Below, piece by piece: positions 16,568-23,872 of a stretch of 64,000 nt of DNA; position 1 is the stretch's first letter, and each line of letters begins with the position of its first letter. The stretch comes from Olsenella sp. KH3B4 (GTDB taxonomy: Bacteria > Actinomycetota > Coriobacteriia > Coriobacteriales > Atopobiaceae), in contig FOHD01000004.1 of assembly GCA_900111695.1 (NCBI GenBank), forward strand, positions 62,001 through 126,000. Direction: 5' to 3'. The notes below the pieces were generated by a model. That model was given only the letters and a program-made list of their open reading frames with translations. It did no database searches and had not been told where the DNA came from. Position numbers and translations under genes: made by a program.

Positions 16568-17194
16568 TCAGAACTCGAGGCCAAGGCTCTTGAGATTGTC
16601 CTCCAGTTCCCGAGCGCTCGTGAACTGGTGAGCCTGCATGCCGGCAACCCTTGCTCCCGCAACGTTGTCGGGGTTGTCATCCACAAAGAGGCATGTTGCG
16701 GGGTCGAGGCCATAGCGGTCACAAAGCACCAGGTAGATTGCCGGATCTGGCTTCATGATGCGCTCGAAGGCCGAGACCACCCAACCATCCATGAGCGGAA
16801 AGGAGGGAATGCGGTCCTTCTGTCTCCAGAAGCGCGTGCCGGCGTTTGAGAGCACGTAGCAGCCATAGCCGGCGGCGTGCAGCCGCTCGACAAGCGTGCT
16901 GGTCTCCGGGATGACCGGCTGGTGCTCGTGCCAGTGCGCCATGCACTCGCGCAGGTTTGGCCAGAGTCGCTCGGGGAGTCGCGCCTGCGCCATGCGCTCG
17001 ATGGTCTCCTCGGTAATGGCACCTGCGTCAAGCAGCGGCCACGCAGGACTCGAGAAGAGCGCCGCGTCAAGTGCCGCGGCGTCCTCCTCGTTGGTGGTGA
17101 ATACGTGCGAGAACAGCGGGCCATTGAAGTCGAGAAGCACCCCGCCCATGTCAAAGACAACGTTTTGAACGGGGGTGTTCTGTGAAGCAGCCAT
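16568..17194 (-). CDS. HAD-superfamily hydrolase
   Basis: This is a 208-residue cytoplasmic HAD hydrolase. Motif I is VFDMGGVLLDF with nucleophile Asp15; the DMGGV form, with Gly at the second position, is typical of the epoxide hydrolase N-terminal/YihX-like subgroup. Motif II is YVLSNAGT, motif III is MKPDPAIY and motif IV is FVDDNPDNVAGA. An alpha-helical cap lies after motif I. The ATG at 17194 has GGAGGAAAG upstream. The natural substrate is unknown; sugar phosphates are typical of the subgroup. Confidence 0.85.
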   Translation of the reverse strand: MAASQNTPVQNVVFDMGGVLLDFNGPLFSHVFTTNEEDAAALDAALFSSPAWPLLDAGAITEETIERMAQARLPERLWPNLRECMAHWHEHQPVIPETSTLVERLHAAGYGCYVLSNAGTRFWRQKDRIPSFPLMDGWVVSAFERIMKPDPAIYLVLCDRYGLDPATCLFVDDNPDNVAGARVAGMQAHQFTSARELEDNLKSLGLEF

Positions 17195-17247
17195 CTTTCC
17201 TCCAATGACCCGCGATGATCCATCTTGCCTGCGCTGCGTGCGAGGCG

Positions 17248-18699
17248 CTACGACCTCACGCCGAGGCCGGCGGCAACGCCGTCCCACGGCTCAACGTCGA
17301 CGGCCTCGGCAGTATCCCATAGCTCGAGCACGTCGGCGGGCACGAACTTGCGCATGACCGTCACAGCGCCGCCATAGGTGCGGAACCAATCGGCGCTCAT
17401 GTAGAGGTAGCCGTCCTTGCAAGAGTCCTTGCCCCAGCTGTTCTCGACGCGCCACGCAACGGGCTCTCCTGCGTCGTCCAGCTCCACGCCTTGGAAGGTC
17501 ATGGCGTGGGTGAGGGAGGTCTCGCGCACATCAAGCATGTCCTCGCGGCTCATCTTGAGGCCAACGCCAAAGAGCCCCTCGAGGTCAAGGCCGTCGGTTG
17601 CCAGCACGCCGGGGAAGTCCTCGATGTGGCGCGGGAACTCCTGCATGACGTCGGCGTCCATGCCCACAGGCACGCCTGCCTTGAGGCTGGCGATGGCGGC
17701 CTGCTCCAGCACCTCCTGTGGCATGTTGAGGAAGCGGTTGGGGGTGCCGCCCACCATGGGCTCCTCGAGCAGGACGTGCCACGCCGTCTTCCAGGGACGA
17801 GAGGCGCCCGGCATGCAGACCAGCTGCACGTAGTCATTGGGGTCAAAGGGAACATAGCGCTCGGCAAACTCGCGCGGAGTGATGCCGGCGTCGCGGAGCA
17901 GCATGCGGGTGTCCTTCTCGGCGCCCTTGTCGCTAGCCTTCTCTGAGGCGTCCTCGGGCAGGATCGGCGTGAGCTTGGCAGCGTCGACCTTGGCCTTCTT
18001 GCCAACCTTGACCTCCAGGTCGAAGGTCGCGGGCGGCTCGCCCAGGCAGACGGAGAGCATGCGGTAGACGTCGGCCATGCAGGCGTCCTTCTTTGCCGCA
18101 AGCTCCCCGGCGCCGGCGCCTGCACGGTGAGCGTGACGGATGTCTGAGGCGGCGCGACGCAGCAGGCGATCGAGCTGGGCGTCCATCTCGGCGGAGCTCT
18201 TGGTGCAAGCGGTCTCGGGCATCACGTCCTTAGGGACAAGGCCCCACTTGGCGATAAGGTCCATGGCCTCGAAGTAATAGCCGCCGTCGCCCATGCCCCA
18301 CTCGAGCACGTGGTCGAGCTCGCGGTCGTTGTCGGGCCGGTCGACCAGCGCAATCACGTGGTCGAGCATGGCGTTGGCCTTCTCGAGCTTGTCGTAGAAC
18401 ATGCCAAATGCCTGCGAGAACTCGAAGGAGTCCACGTCGAGCAGGTCCATCGTGGCTGCACGAGCCACGTTGAAGGCCGAGAACATCCAGCAGCGCCCGC
18501 TCTGACGCTGGTTCGTGACATCGCCGGTGCGCTTGATCGAGACCCCATAGGTGTCGTGGTAGGTGCGCATACGCGTGTAGTCGCGCGCAGCGGCCATCAC
18601 GTTCATGGAGGTTACGGCGTTTCTTGCAACTCGGTTGGCACGCTCGGCTCCAAAGGCCGTCCCCTGCTCGCGTGCCCAACTCGTATCAATGCTTCCCAT
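17248..18699 (-). CDS. pepC: aminopeptidase C (C1B cysteine peptidase), paralogue 1
   Basis: PepC/bleomycin hydrolase-type aminopeptidase of 483 residues, cytoplasmic. The catalytic Cys70 is in QSGRCWMFSAFN, the His in LTHAMTFQGVEL (about 397) and the Asn in VENSWGKD (about 415). It degrades peptides from the N-terminus in related lactobacilli. The ATG at 18699 has GGAAGG upstream. The gene lies 53 bp downstream of a second pepC-like gene in the same direction, with a palindromic repeat between them. Confidence 0.92.
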   Translation of the reverse strand: MGSIDTSWAREQGTAFGAERANRVARNAVTSMNVMAAARDYTRMRTYHDTYGVSIKRTGDVTNQRQSGRCWMFSAFNVARAATMDLLDVDSFEFSQAFGMFYDKLEKANAMLDHVIALVDRPDNDRELDHVLEWGMGDGGYYFEAMDLIAKWGLVPKDVMPETACTKSSAEMDAQLDRLLRRAASDIRHAHRAGAGAGELAAKKDACMADVYRMLSVCLGEPPATFDLEVKVGKKAKVDAAKLTPILPEDASEKASDKGAEKDTRMLLRDAGITPREFAERYVPFDPNDYVQLVCMPGASRPWKTAWHVLLEEPMVGGTPNRFLNMPQEVLEQAAIASLKAGVPVGMDADVMQEFPRHIEDFPGVLATDGLDLEGLFGVGLKMSREDMLDVRETSLTHAMTFQGVELDDAGEPVAWRVENSWGKDSCKDGYLYMSADWFRTYGGAVTVMRKFVPADVLELWDTAEAVDVEPWDGVAAGLGVRS

Positions 18700-18713
18700 G
18701 TGGTTCCTTCCCG

Positions 18714-18744
18714 ATGAGACAAAGGGACTGTCCCTTTGTCTCAT
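18714..18744. repeat. REP-like 31-bp palindrome, copy 1
   Basis: ATGAGACAAAGGGA and its complement surround the three bases CTG. The unit occurs again at 43086-43116 with centre CAG. It begins eight bases after the upstream pepC-like stop (minus strand) and ends before the ribosome binding site of the next pepC. It looks like a repetitive extragenic palindrome. Confidence 0.85.
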
Positions 18745-18752
18745 TCTTGTTG

Positions 18753-20102
18753 TTACGCCAGCGAGCCCATGGGGTCCCATGGCGCAAGCACCGTGGGCTC
18801 CTCGGTCTCGTAGGTGTGGCGCTCCTCCTCGGTGAGGTACTTCTTGTCAACAACAACCTGGTAGACGTACTCGTCGAACCATGCGTCGGACAGCGTGTCA
18901 AAGCCGTCGCGCCCGTGGTCCTTGCCCCAGGAGTTCTCCACCTTCCAGAGCGTGGGCTCGCCCTTCTCGTCCAGGCGCACGCCCTCGAGCACCATGGCGT
19001 GGGTCATGAGGCTCTCGCCGTAGTCCAGGCGCTCGGCCTTGTCCATGTTGCCCTCCACGGGGAAGCCAAAGAGTGCGTCCACGTCGAGCGCCGCAGTGTC
19101 CATGATGCCCTCGTCGCGCAGGTAGCTCTGGATAACGTCGCAGCCAAACCACACAGGCAGGTTGTCCCTGAGCTGCTCGATCGCCACGCGCTTGAGCTCT
19201 GCGGGCGGGAGGTTGAGGTAACGCACGCCGTGGTCCTCGAAGACGTTGCCCAGCCTGCTCACGGTGTAGGTGTGGCCAAAGGGCTTGTCGGCCGTGGGCG
19301 CGCTGATGAGCGACACATAGGCGTCCACGTCCATGTCAACAGCGGTCGAGAAGAACTCCTTGGGCGTGAAGGTGCCGGTGAGCACGAGCTTGTCGTCCTT
19401 GTCGCGCAGGCGCACGGGGAAGCTCGCGGGCGGCTCCCCCAGGCAGACGGCCAGCAGGTGGTAGACCTCGTCCATCATCTCCTTCTTCATGGAGCGCAGG
19501 TCGGCCACCTCGACGCCAGCCTCGTGGCTCTGGCGCAGGCGCTTGGCAGCACCGCGCAGGTAGCGCGTGAGGTAGCGGTCCATGTCGCTGGTGTTTCTCG
19601 AGCAGGCGGTCTCGGGCATGGCCTCCTTGGGCACCACGCCGTACTTCTTCACGAGGCTGCGGAACATATCCCACTGCCCGCCGTCGCCGATGGGGTCGGT
19701 GAGCAGGAACGACACCAGGCGGCCGTCGAGAGGCTCGTCAAGTGTGTCGAGGATGTTCTCGAGGAACCAGTTGCTCTTCTCGAGCTTGTCCCAGAAGAGG
19801 GGATAGGCCTGCGAGAGCTCGAAGGTCTTGAGGTTGTACTTCTTGATGACGCGGTAGCGCATGGTGTTGAGGCTTGCGAACATCCAGCAACGGCCGGAGT
19901 GCTCCTGGTTGCACCTCTCGCCCTGCGTGACCTCGATATCGAATCCCAGCGCGTTGGCGGCGACGCCCTCGGGGCGGCGCGCGGCGGCGCGGATGCCGTT
20001 GGCGGTGACGGCGTTCTTTGCGACGGCGTTCACGCGCTCGGACGAGAAGTTCTCGTGCGAGGCGGCGAGGTCGTCAGCGGTGATGCTGGTCAGATCCTCC
20101 AT
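18753..20102 (-). CDS. pepC: aminopeptidase C (C1B cysteine peptidase), paralogue 2
   Basis: This is the upstream member of the tandem pair, 449 residues. Cys72 lies in HSGRCWMFASLN, His in MTHAMVLEGV (about 369) and Asn in VENSWGKD (about 389), so the catalytic triad is complete. The C-terminus is ETEEPTVLAPWDPMGSLA. PepC enzymes often have a C-terminal residue that reaches into the active site and enforces aminopeptidase action; this tail is longer and different from that of paralogue 1. The ATG at 20102 has GGAGGAAAG upstream. Confidence 0.9.
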   Translation of the reverse strand: MEDLTSITADDLAASHENFSSERVNAVAKNAVTANGIRAAARRPEGVAANALGFDIEVTQGERCNQEHSGRCWMFASLNTMRYRVIKKYNLKTFELSQAYPLFWDKLEKSNWFLENILDTLDEPLDGRLVSFLLTDPIGDGGQWDMFRSLVKKYGVVPKEAMPETACSRNTSDMDRYLTRYLRGAAKRLRQSHEAGVEVADLRSMKKEMMDEVYHLLAVCLGEPPASFPVRLRDKDDKLVLTGTFTPKEFFSTAVDMDVDAYVSLISAPTADKPFGHTYTVSRLGNVFEDHGVRYLNLPPAELKRVAIEQLRDNLPVWFGCDVIQSYLRDEGIMDTAALDVDALFGFPVEGNMDKAERLDYGESLMTHAMVLEGVRLDEKGEPTLWKVENSWGKDHGRDGFDTLSDAWFDEYVYQVVVDKKYLTEEERHTYETEEPTVLAPWDPMGSLA

Positions 20103-20210
20103 CTTTCCTCCTGATGTTTCGTGGTTTGCGCAACATATTCCGCATCGAAGCATATCACGCGTGCGTACCTGAGATTGGTACCCCTTGTGGAGCAATTCTC
20201 GACAGTCATT

Positions 20211-20228
20211 AGTCATATGTATATGACT
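20211..20228. promoter_or_regulatory. candidate MarR operator
   Basis: AGTCATAT-GT-ATATGACT is an 18-bp palindrome with perfect 8-bp half-sites in the 232-base gap between pepC and the SDR-marR operon. Its size and AT-rich symmetry suit a MarR-family operator. It overlaps AT-rich sequence that could contain a -10 box. Confidence 0.55.
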
Positions 20229-20334
20229 TTCTTGCGTGGGTATCTTTGCCACTGAGAAGGACGGCGCCTGCCTGGGCACGTTGGCCTGGGGTGGGCGCCC
20301 AACACAAGAGACTGGCAATAAGGAGGCAGGTAGG

Positions 20335-21135
20335 ATGGAGAGGCTCAAGGGCAAGGTGGCCGTGGTCACGGGTTCTACAAGCGGTATCGGCATTGGCATT
20401 GCGCAGGAGTTCGCTGCCGAGGGCGCCCATGTAGTGGTGTGCGGCCGACGCGAGGCGCGCGGCCAGGAGGTCGTGGACCAGATTGTCGCCGCGGGCGGCA
20501 GTGCCAGCTTCCACAGGATGGACCTCACGGACCTCTCCACCGTGGATGCGCTCATGGCGGACACGGCGCGAGACCATGGCAGCATCGACGTTCTCGTGAA
20601 CAACGCTGCCGGCGTCGGCCTCAAGGATGGTCGCGTGGACGAGATTTCGCTTGAGGACTGGGACGCGATGTTTGCCTCTGGCGTGCGTGGCACGTTCTAT
20701 GCGATCAAGGCGGTCCTGCCGTACATGCGCGCTGCGGGTGGCGGGTCGATCGTGAACATTGGATCTATGGCGTCCATCTCGGGCGACCTGGGCTCGACCG
20801 CCTACGCCTGCAGCAAGGCGGGCGTGGACATGCTCACCTCCTCCGTCGCGCTGCAGTACGGGAAGGAGAACATCCGCTGCAACTGCGTGCGTCCGGGGCT
20901 TATCGTTACGCCGCAGAACGAGGCACACGTCCCGCAGCAGCTCAAGGACGTGTTTCTCAGCAATATCGAGGTCAACCGCTACGGATGCCCCGCGGACATC
21001 GCGCATGCCTGCACGTACTTTGCCTCCGACGAGAGCGCCTATGTCACGGGCCAGGTGATCAACGTGGACGGCGGCCTCAACTCGCACGCCCCCACCGTGG
21101 CGCAGTTCCGCTCTGCCGGATCGAGGACCTGGTAG
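20335..21135 (+). CDS. short-chain dehydrogenase/reductase
   Basis: This is a classical SDR of 266 residues. The cofactor motif is TGSTSGIGIG (12-21), followed by NNAAG. The catalytic Ser is near 143, and YACSK supplies Tyr157 and Lys161. The C-terminal GQVINVDGG is typical, followed by an unusual 17-residue tail. An Arg pair after the first strand (CGRRE) suggests a preference for NADP. The ATG at 20335 has AGGAGG upstream. The substrate is unknown; hydroxysteroids or 3-oxoacyl compounds are possible but not shown. A marR gene follows after one base. Confidence 0.85.
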   Translation: MERLKGKVAVVTGSTSGIGIGIAQEFAAEGAHVVVCGRREARGQEVVDQIVAAGGSASFHRMDLTDLSTVDALMADTARDHGSIDVLVNNAAGVGLKDGRVDEISLEDWDAMFASGVRGTFYAIKAVLPYMRAAGGGSIVNIGSMASISGDLGSTAYACSKAGVDMLTSSVALQYGKENIRCNCVRPGLIVTPQNEAHVPQQLKDVFLSNIEVNRYGCPADIAHACTYFASDESAYVTGQVINVDGGLNSHAPTVAQFRSAGSRTW

Positions 21136-21136
21136 C

Positions 21137-21610
21137 GTGGCCGAGTGCAATCAAGCGCTGGCTGGAATAGGCGAGTCGTCCGCAGCAGCTGCCGAGCTTT
21201 CACCCGCGTATAGGATGCGGGTTGTGTTCGAGAGCAAGGTTGTGGCCCCGTATCGGGACACCTATCGCGGGGAGCTCGGCCAGGCGCAGGTCGAGCTCCT
21301 GGAGCTGCTGTACATGCACGGGCCGCTTCGTCAGCACGAGCTGGCAGGCGAGCTGAGAACCACGAAGCAGCACGTCTCGAAAATGACTGCCAGGTTGGAG
21401 CAGATGGGCCTTGTCGCAAGAAGCTTGGACGATGCTGACGGGCGGAGCCGCGTGATCTCGCTGAGCGATGCGGGCAGGGCGTACGTGGGCAGGCACATCG
21501 CGGAGGGCTCAAGGTGGGCGCGCGAGCTCTTCTCGCATCTGAGTGAGGAGGAGCGAAAGGAGCTCGACCAGGCTATGCTCACGGTTGTGCGGCTGCTCGA
21601 GAAGGCGTAG
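21137..21610 (+). CDS. MarR-family regulator
   Basis: This is a 157-residue winged-helix regulator of the MarR family. Helices around ELLYMHGPLRQHELAGEL and TTKQHVSKMTARLEQMGLV form the DNA-binding core, with wing residues DGRSRVISLSDAGR. The GTG at 21137 lies one base after the SDR stop, so the two form an operon. It probably represses its own operon through the palindrome at 20211, with release by a small ligand. The ligand is unknown. Confidence 0.85.
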   Translation: MAECNQALAGIGESSAAAAELSPAYRMRVVFESKVVAPYRDTYRGELGQAQVELLELLYMHGPLRQHELAGELRTTKQHVSKMTARLEQMGLVARSLDDADGRSRVISLSDAGRAYVGRHIAEGSRWARELFSHLSEEERKELDQAMLTVVRLLEKA

Positions 21611-21654
21611 TGGTGTGTCCAACGCGGTTGGGGGGCTCGCGAGGGTGGCTTATT

Positions 21655-21805
21655 GGCGCGAAATGACGGTTGGTTGCAGTTTTCGTACAACTCCTTATAT
21701 GTTGCACATTGCATCGCAATTCTTCTACCTGCCATTGATAAGTTATTCAATTTGTTTGTACTCGGGACTACCCCGTTAAACTGCCACCAACCGTCAATTT
21801 GCGCC
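21655..21805 (-). repeat. long palindromic element, core class B, copy 2
   Basis: Arms at 21655-21679 and 21781-21805 are complementary at 22 of 25 positions and contain TGACGGTTGG/CCAACCGTCA. The 101-base interior, read on the minus strand, has AGTACAAAC, GGCAGGTAGAAGAATTGCGA, then ATAAGGAG and GAAAACT, aligning with the interior of the element at 13723. The surrounding gap of 423 bases (21611-22033) contains no gene. Confidence 0.65.
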
Positions 21806-21985
21806 GCAACCTGCTCCTGGCTGTATTTCGGTTAGGTATTTTCAACGTCGGCCAGGTCTTTTCAACGCTTGAGCCCAGTGATCGTCGAAGAACGCGCGCA
21901 TGCGGAGTGTGGTCCCCGCGATTGCATGACAGTCCGTCCCAGATAGTCGCCCCCCTTGCGCCGTAGCCCCCTCGCATCGCCGCGC

Positions 21986-21991
21986 TATACT
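21986..21991 (+). promoter_or_regulatory. possible -10 box of cca
   Basis: TATACT lies 43 bases before the cca start. No -35 hexamer is recognisable at the normal distance. Confidence 0.35.
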
Positions 21992-22033
21992 TCGATGCAC
22001 TGGGAAACAAGCGCTAGAGCGGGGAGGACGTGC

Positions 22034-23431
22034 ATGTTGGCTGTGCAAGACGCACCCGCATACCCCGTGCCTGACTACGGGCTCGCCGTCCTTCGCGTCC
22101 TCGAGGACGCCGGCTTCGAGGCGTGGGTTGTGGGCGGCTGGGTCCGCGACGCGCTTCTCGGCGCTCCCATGCACGACGTAGACGTGACCACCTCCGCTCC
22201 CTGGCAGGAGACCGAGCGGGCGCTTCGCTCCGCAGGCATCGAGGTGCACGAGACGGGCACTGCCCACGGCACCGTGACCGCCGTGATAGATGGACAGCCC
22301 GTCGAGGTGACAACCTATCGCGTCGAGGGCGCATACTCGGATCGCCGCCACCCCGACGAGGTGCGCTTTGTCCGGGACGTGCGAGAAGATCTCGCGCGGC
22401 GCGACTTCACGGTGAACGCAATGGCCTACCACCCGAATCGTGGACTTCTCGACCTCTTTGGCGGACGAGAGGATCTTGCCCACGGCGTGGTGCGCGCGGT
22501 GGGGGATCCGTACAGGCGCTTCGAGGAGGACGCGCTGCGGGTGCTTCGCGCGGTGCGCTTCGCCTGCAGACTTGGGTTTGAGGTAGAGACGCGCACGCAG
22601 GCGGCACTTGTGGCATGCGCGCCGGAGCTCGACGGCATCGCTCGCGAGCGCGTGGGCCAGGAGATGGACGGCATCGTCTCTTCCGGGCGCATGGCTTGGG
22701 CGCTGCGCAACGAGTTCGAGGTAGTCGCGCGTGCCGTGCCGGCGCTTATGCCCATGCATGGCCTTGATCAGCGAAGTCCCTATCACGCCTACGATCTCCT
22801 CGAGCATACCGCCCGCGTGTGCGCTGGCGTCGAGGCGTTTGCGGGTGGCTCCCCCACGCAGTCGCTACGTTGGGCTGCCCTCCTGCATGACGTGGGCAAG
22901 CCCGTGTGTGCATCTGTCGACGAGCGTGGCCGCGGGCACTTTCGCGATCACCAGCGCGTGGGCGCGACCATCTGCCGAGAAACCCTTCTCGGCCTGGCGC
23001 TGCCGCACGAGGTGGCAGGCCGGGCGGCAGCTCTTGTTCGGTATCACGACAGGCATCTCTCGGCGTCGCCCGCGGGGGTACGGAAGCTCTTGAGGCGACT
23101 TGACCAGGCGCGCCCTGGAGAGGCACCCGCGCTTGCGTATCAGCTGCTCGACCTTCAGCGTGCTGATGCTGTCGCAAAGACGCTGAGCTGCGCGCAGCGT
23201 GCGGTCGAGCTCGATGTATTCGAGCGGGCGCTCTCTGACGAGCTTGCACGCGGGACGGCATTTCGCGTGCGCGACCTTGCCATTGGTGGGGGAGACGTGA
23301 TGCGCGCGCTGGGGATTGCCCCGGGACCAAGGGTTGGGGAGACCCTCTCGGCGCTCCTCGACGATGTGATCTACGGACGCGTCGAGAACAGCCGGGATGC
23401 CCTGCTGGCATGGTTGCACGAGAAGGCCTGA
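22034..23431 (+). CDS. cca: CCA tRNA nucleotidyltransferase with HD domain
   Basis: This is a class II nucleotidyltransferase/poly(A) polymerase family member of 465 residues that adds or repairs the tRNA 3' CCA. The head has VVGGWVRDALLG with the metal residues DVDVTT, then RRDFTVNAMAY and the family motif EEDALRVLRAVRFACRLGF. A C-terminal HD domain shows LLHDVGKP, suggesting phosphohydrolase activity. The ATG at 22034 has GGGGAGGA upstream. Since the tRNA genes that follow encode CCA, its role here may be repair; that is an inference. Confidence 0.92.
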   Translation: MLAVQDAPAYPVPDYGLAVLRVLEDAGFEAWVVGGWVRDALLGAPMHDVDVTTSAPWQETERALRSAGIEVHETGTAHGTVTAVIDGQPVEVTTYRVEGAYSDRRHPDEVRFVRDVREDLARRDFTVNAMAYHPNRGLLDLFGGREDLAHGVVRAVGDPYRRFEEDALRVLRAVRFACRLGFEVETRTQAALVACAPELDGIARERVGQEMDGIVSSGRMAWALRNEFEVVARAVPALMPMHGLDQRSPYHAYDLLEHTARVCAGVEAFAGGSPTQSLRWAALLHDVGKPVCASVDERGRGHFRDHQRVGATICRETLLGLALPHEVAGRAAALVRYHDRHLSASPAGVRKLLRRLDQARPGEAPALAYQLLDLQRADAVAKTLSCAQRAVELDVFERALSDELARGTAFRVRDLAIGGGDVMRALGIAPGPRVGETLSALLDDVIYGRVENSRDALLAWLHEKA

Positions 23432-23506
23432 GGTGGCATTGCTGCAGGTAGATGTGGCTAGCTGGTGTTGCCTGCGAGTCTCTCGAAAAAAAGTTTGAAT
23501 TGATGC

Positions 23507-23535
23507 TTGCAATGACTCGGACTATGCCGTAAAGT
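23507..23535 (+). promoter_or_regulatory. probable promoter of the tRNA-Gln/tRNA-Glu pair
   Basis: TTGCAA (23507-23512) and TAAAGT (23530-23535) are spaced by 17 bp. The -10 box lies 33 bases before tRNA-Gln. Confidence 0.5.
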
Positions 23536-23568
23536 ATCTTCTCGCGTTGAGACAGGACAAACATTAAT

Positions 23569-23642
23569 TGGGATGTCGTCTAGCGGTAGGACAGCGGATT
23601 CTGGTTCCGTCAACGGGAGTTCGATTCTCTCCATCCCAGCCA
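23569..23642 (+). tRNA. tRNA-Gln (anticodon CTG)
   Basis: The acceptor stem TGGGATG/CATCCCA is perfect, the T-loop TTCGATT is normal and CCA is encoded. The anticodon loop TTCTGGT gives anticodon CTG for CAG codons. The length is 74 nt with CCA. Confidence 0.95.
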
Positions 23643-23663
23643 CTGTCCCCGACAACCGAATAT

Positions 23664-23740
23664 GGCCCGTTCGTCTAGCGGCCTAGGACGCCGCCCTCTC
23701 AAGGCGGAGATCAGCAGTTCGAATCTGCTACGGGCTACCA
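23664..23740 (+). tRNA. tRNA-Glu (anticodon CTC)
   Basis: The acceptor stem is GGCCCGT/ACGGGCT (one G-U pair), the T-arm carries TTCGAAT and CCA is encoded. The loop CTCTCAA gives anticodon CTC. It follows tRNA-Gln by 21 bases and is probably cotranscribed. Confidence 0.95.
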
Positions 23741-23747
23741 AACAGTC

Positions 23748-23780
23748 GCAGGTCATCGGCTATGCCGGTGGCCTGCTTTT
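23748..23780 (+). terminator. terminator after the tRNA pair
   Basis: GCAGGTCATCGGC pairs with GCCGGTGGCCTGC (two G-U pairs, 3-nt loop) and four T's follow, directly after tRNA-Glu. Confidence 0.85.
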
Positions 23781-23872
23781 GTGTGTGACTATGCTGGTGG
23801 GTTATCGTTGCTGAGGGGAGCGTGGGCGCCGTAGGGCGCGTTTCCGCAGCAGCCCCCGCCGGCCCGCAGCCC

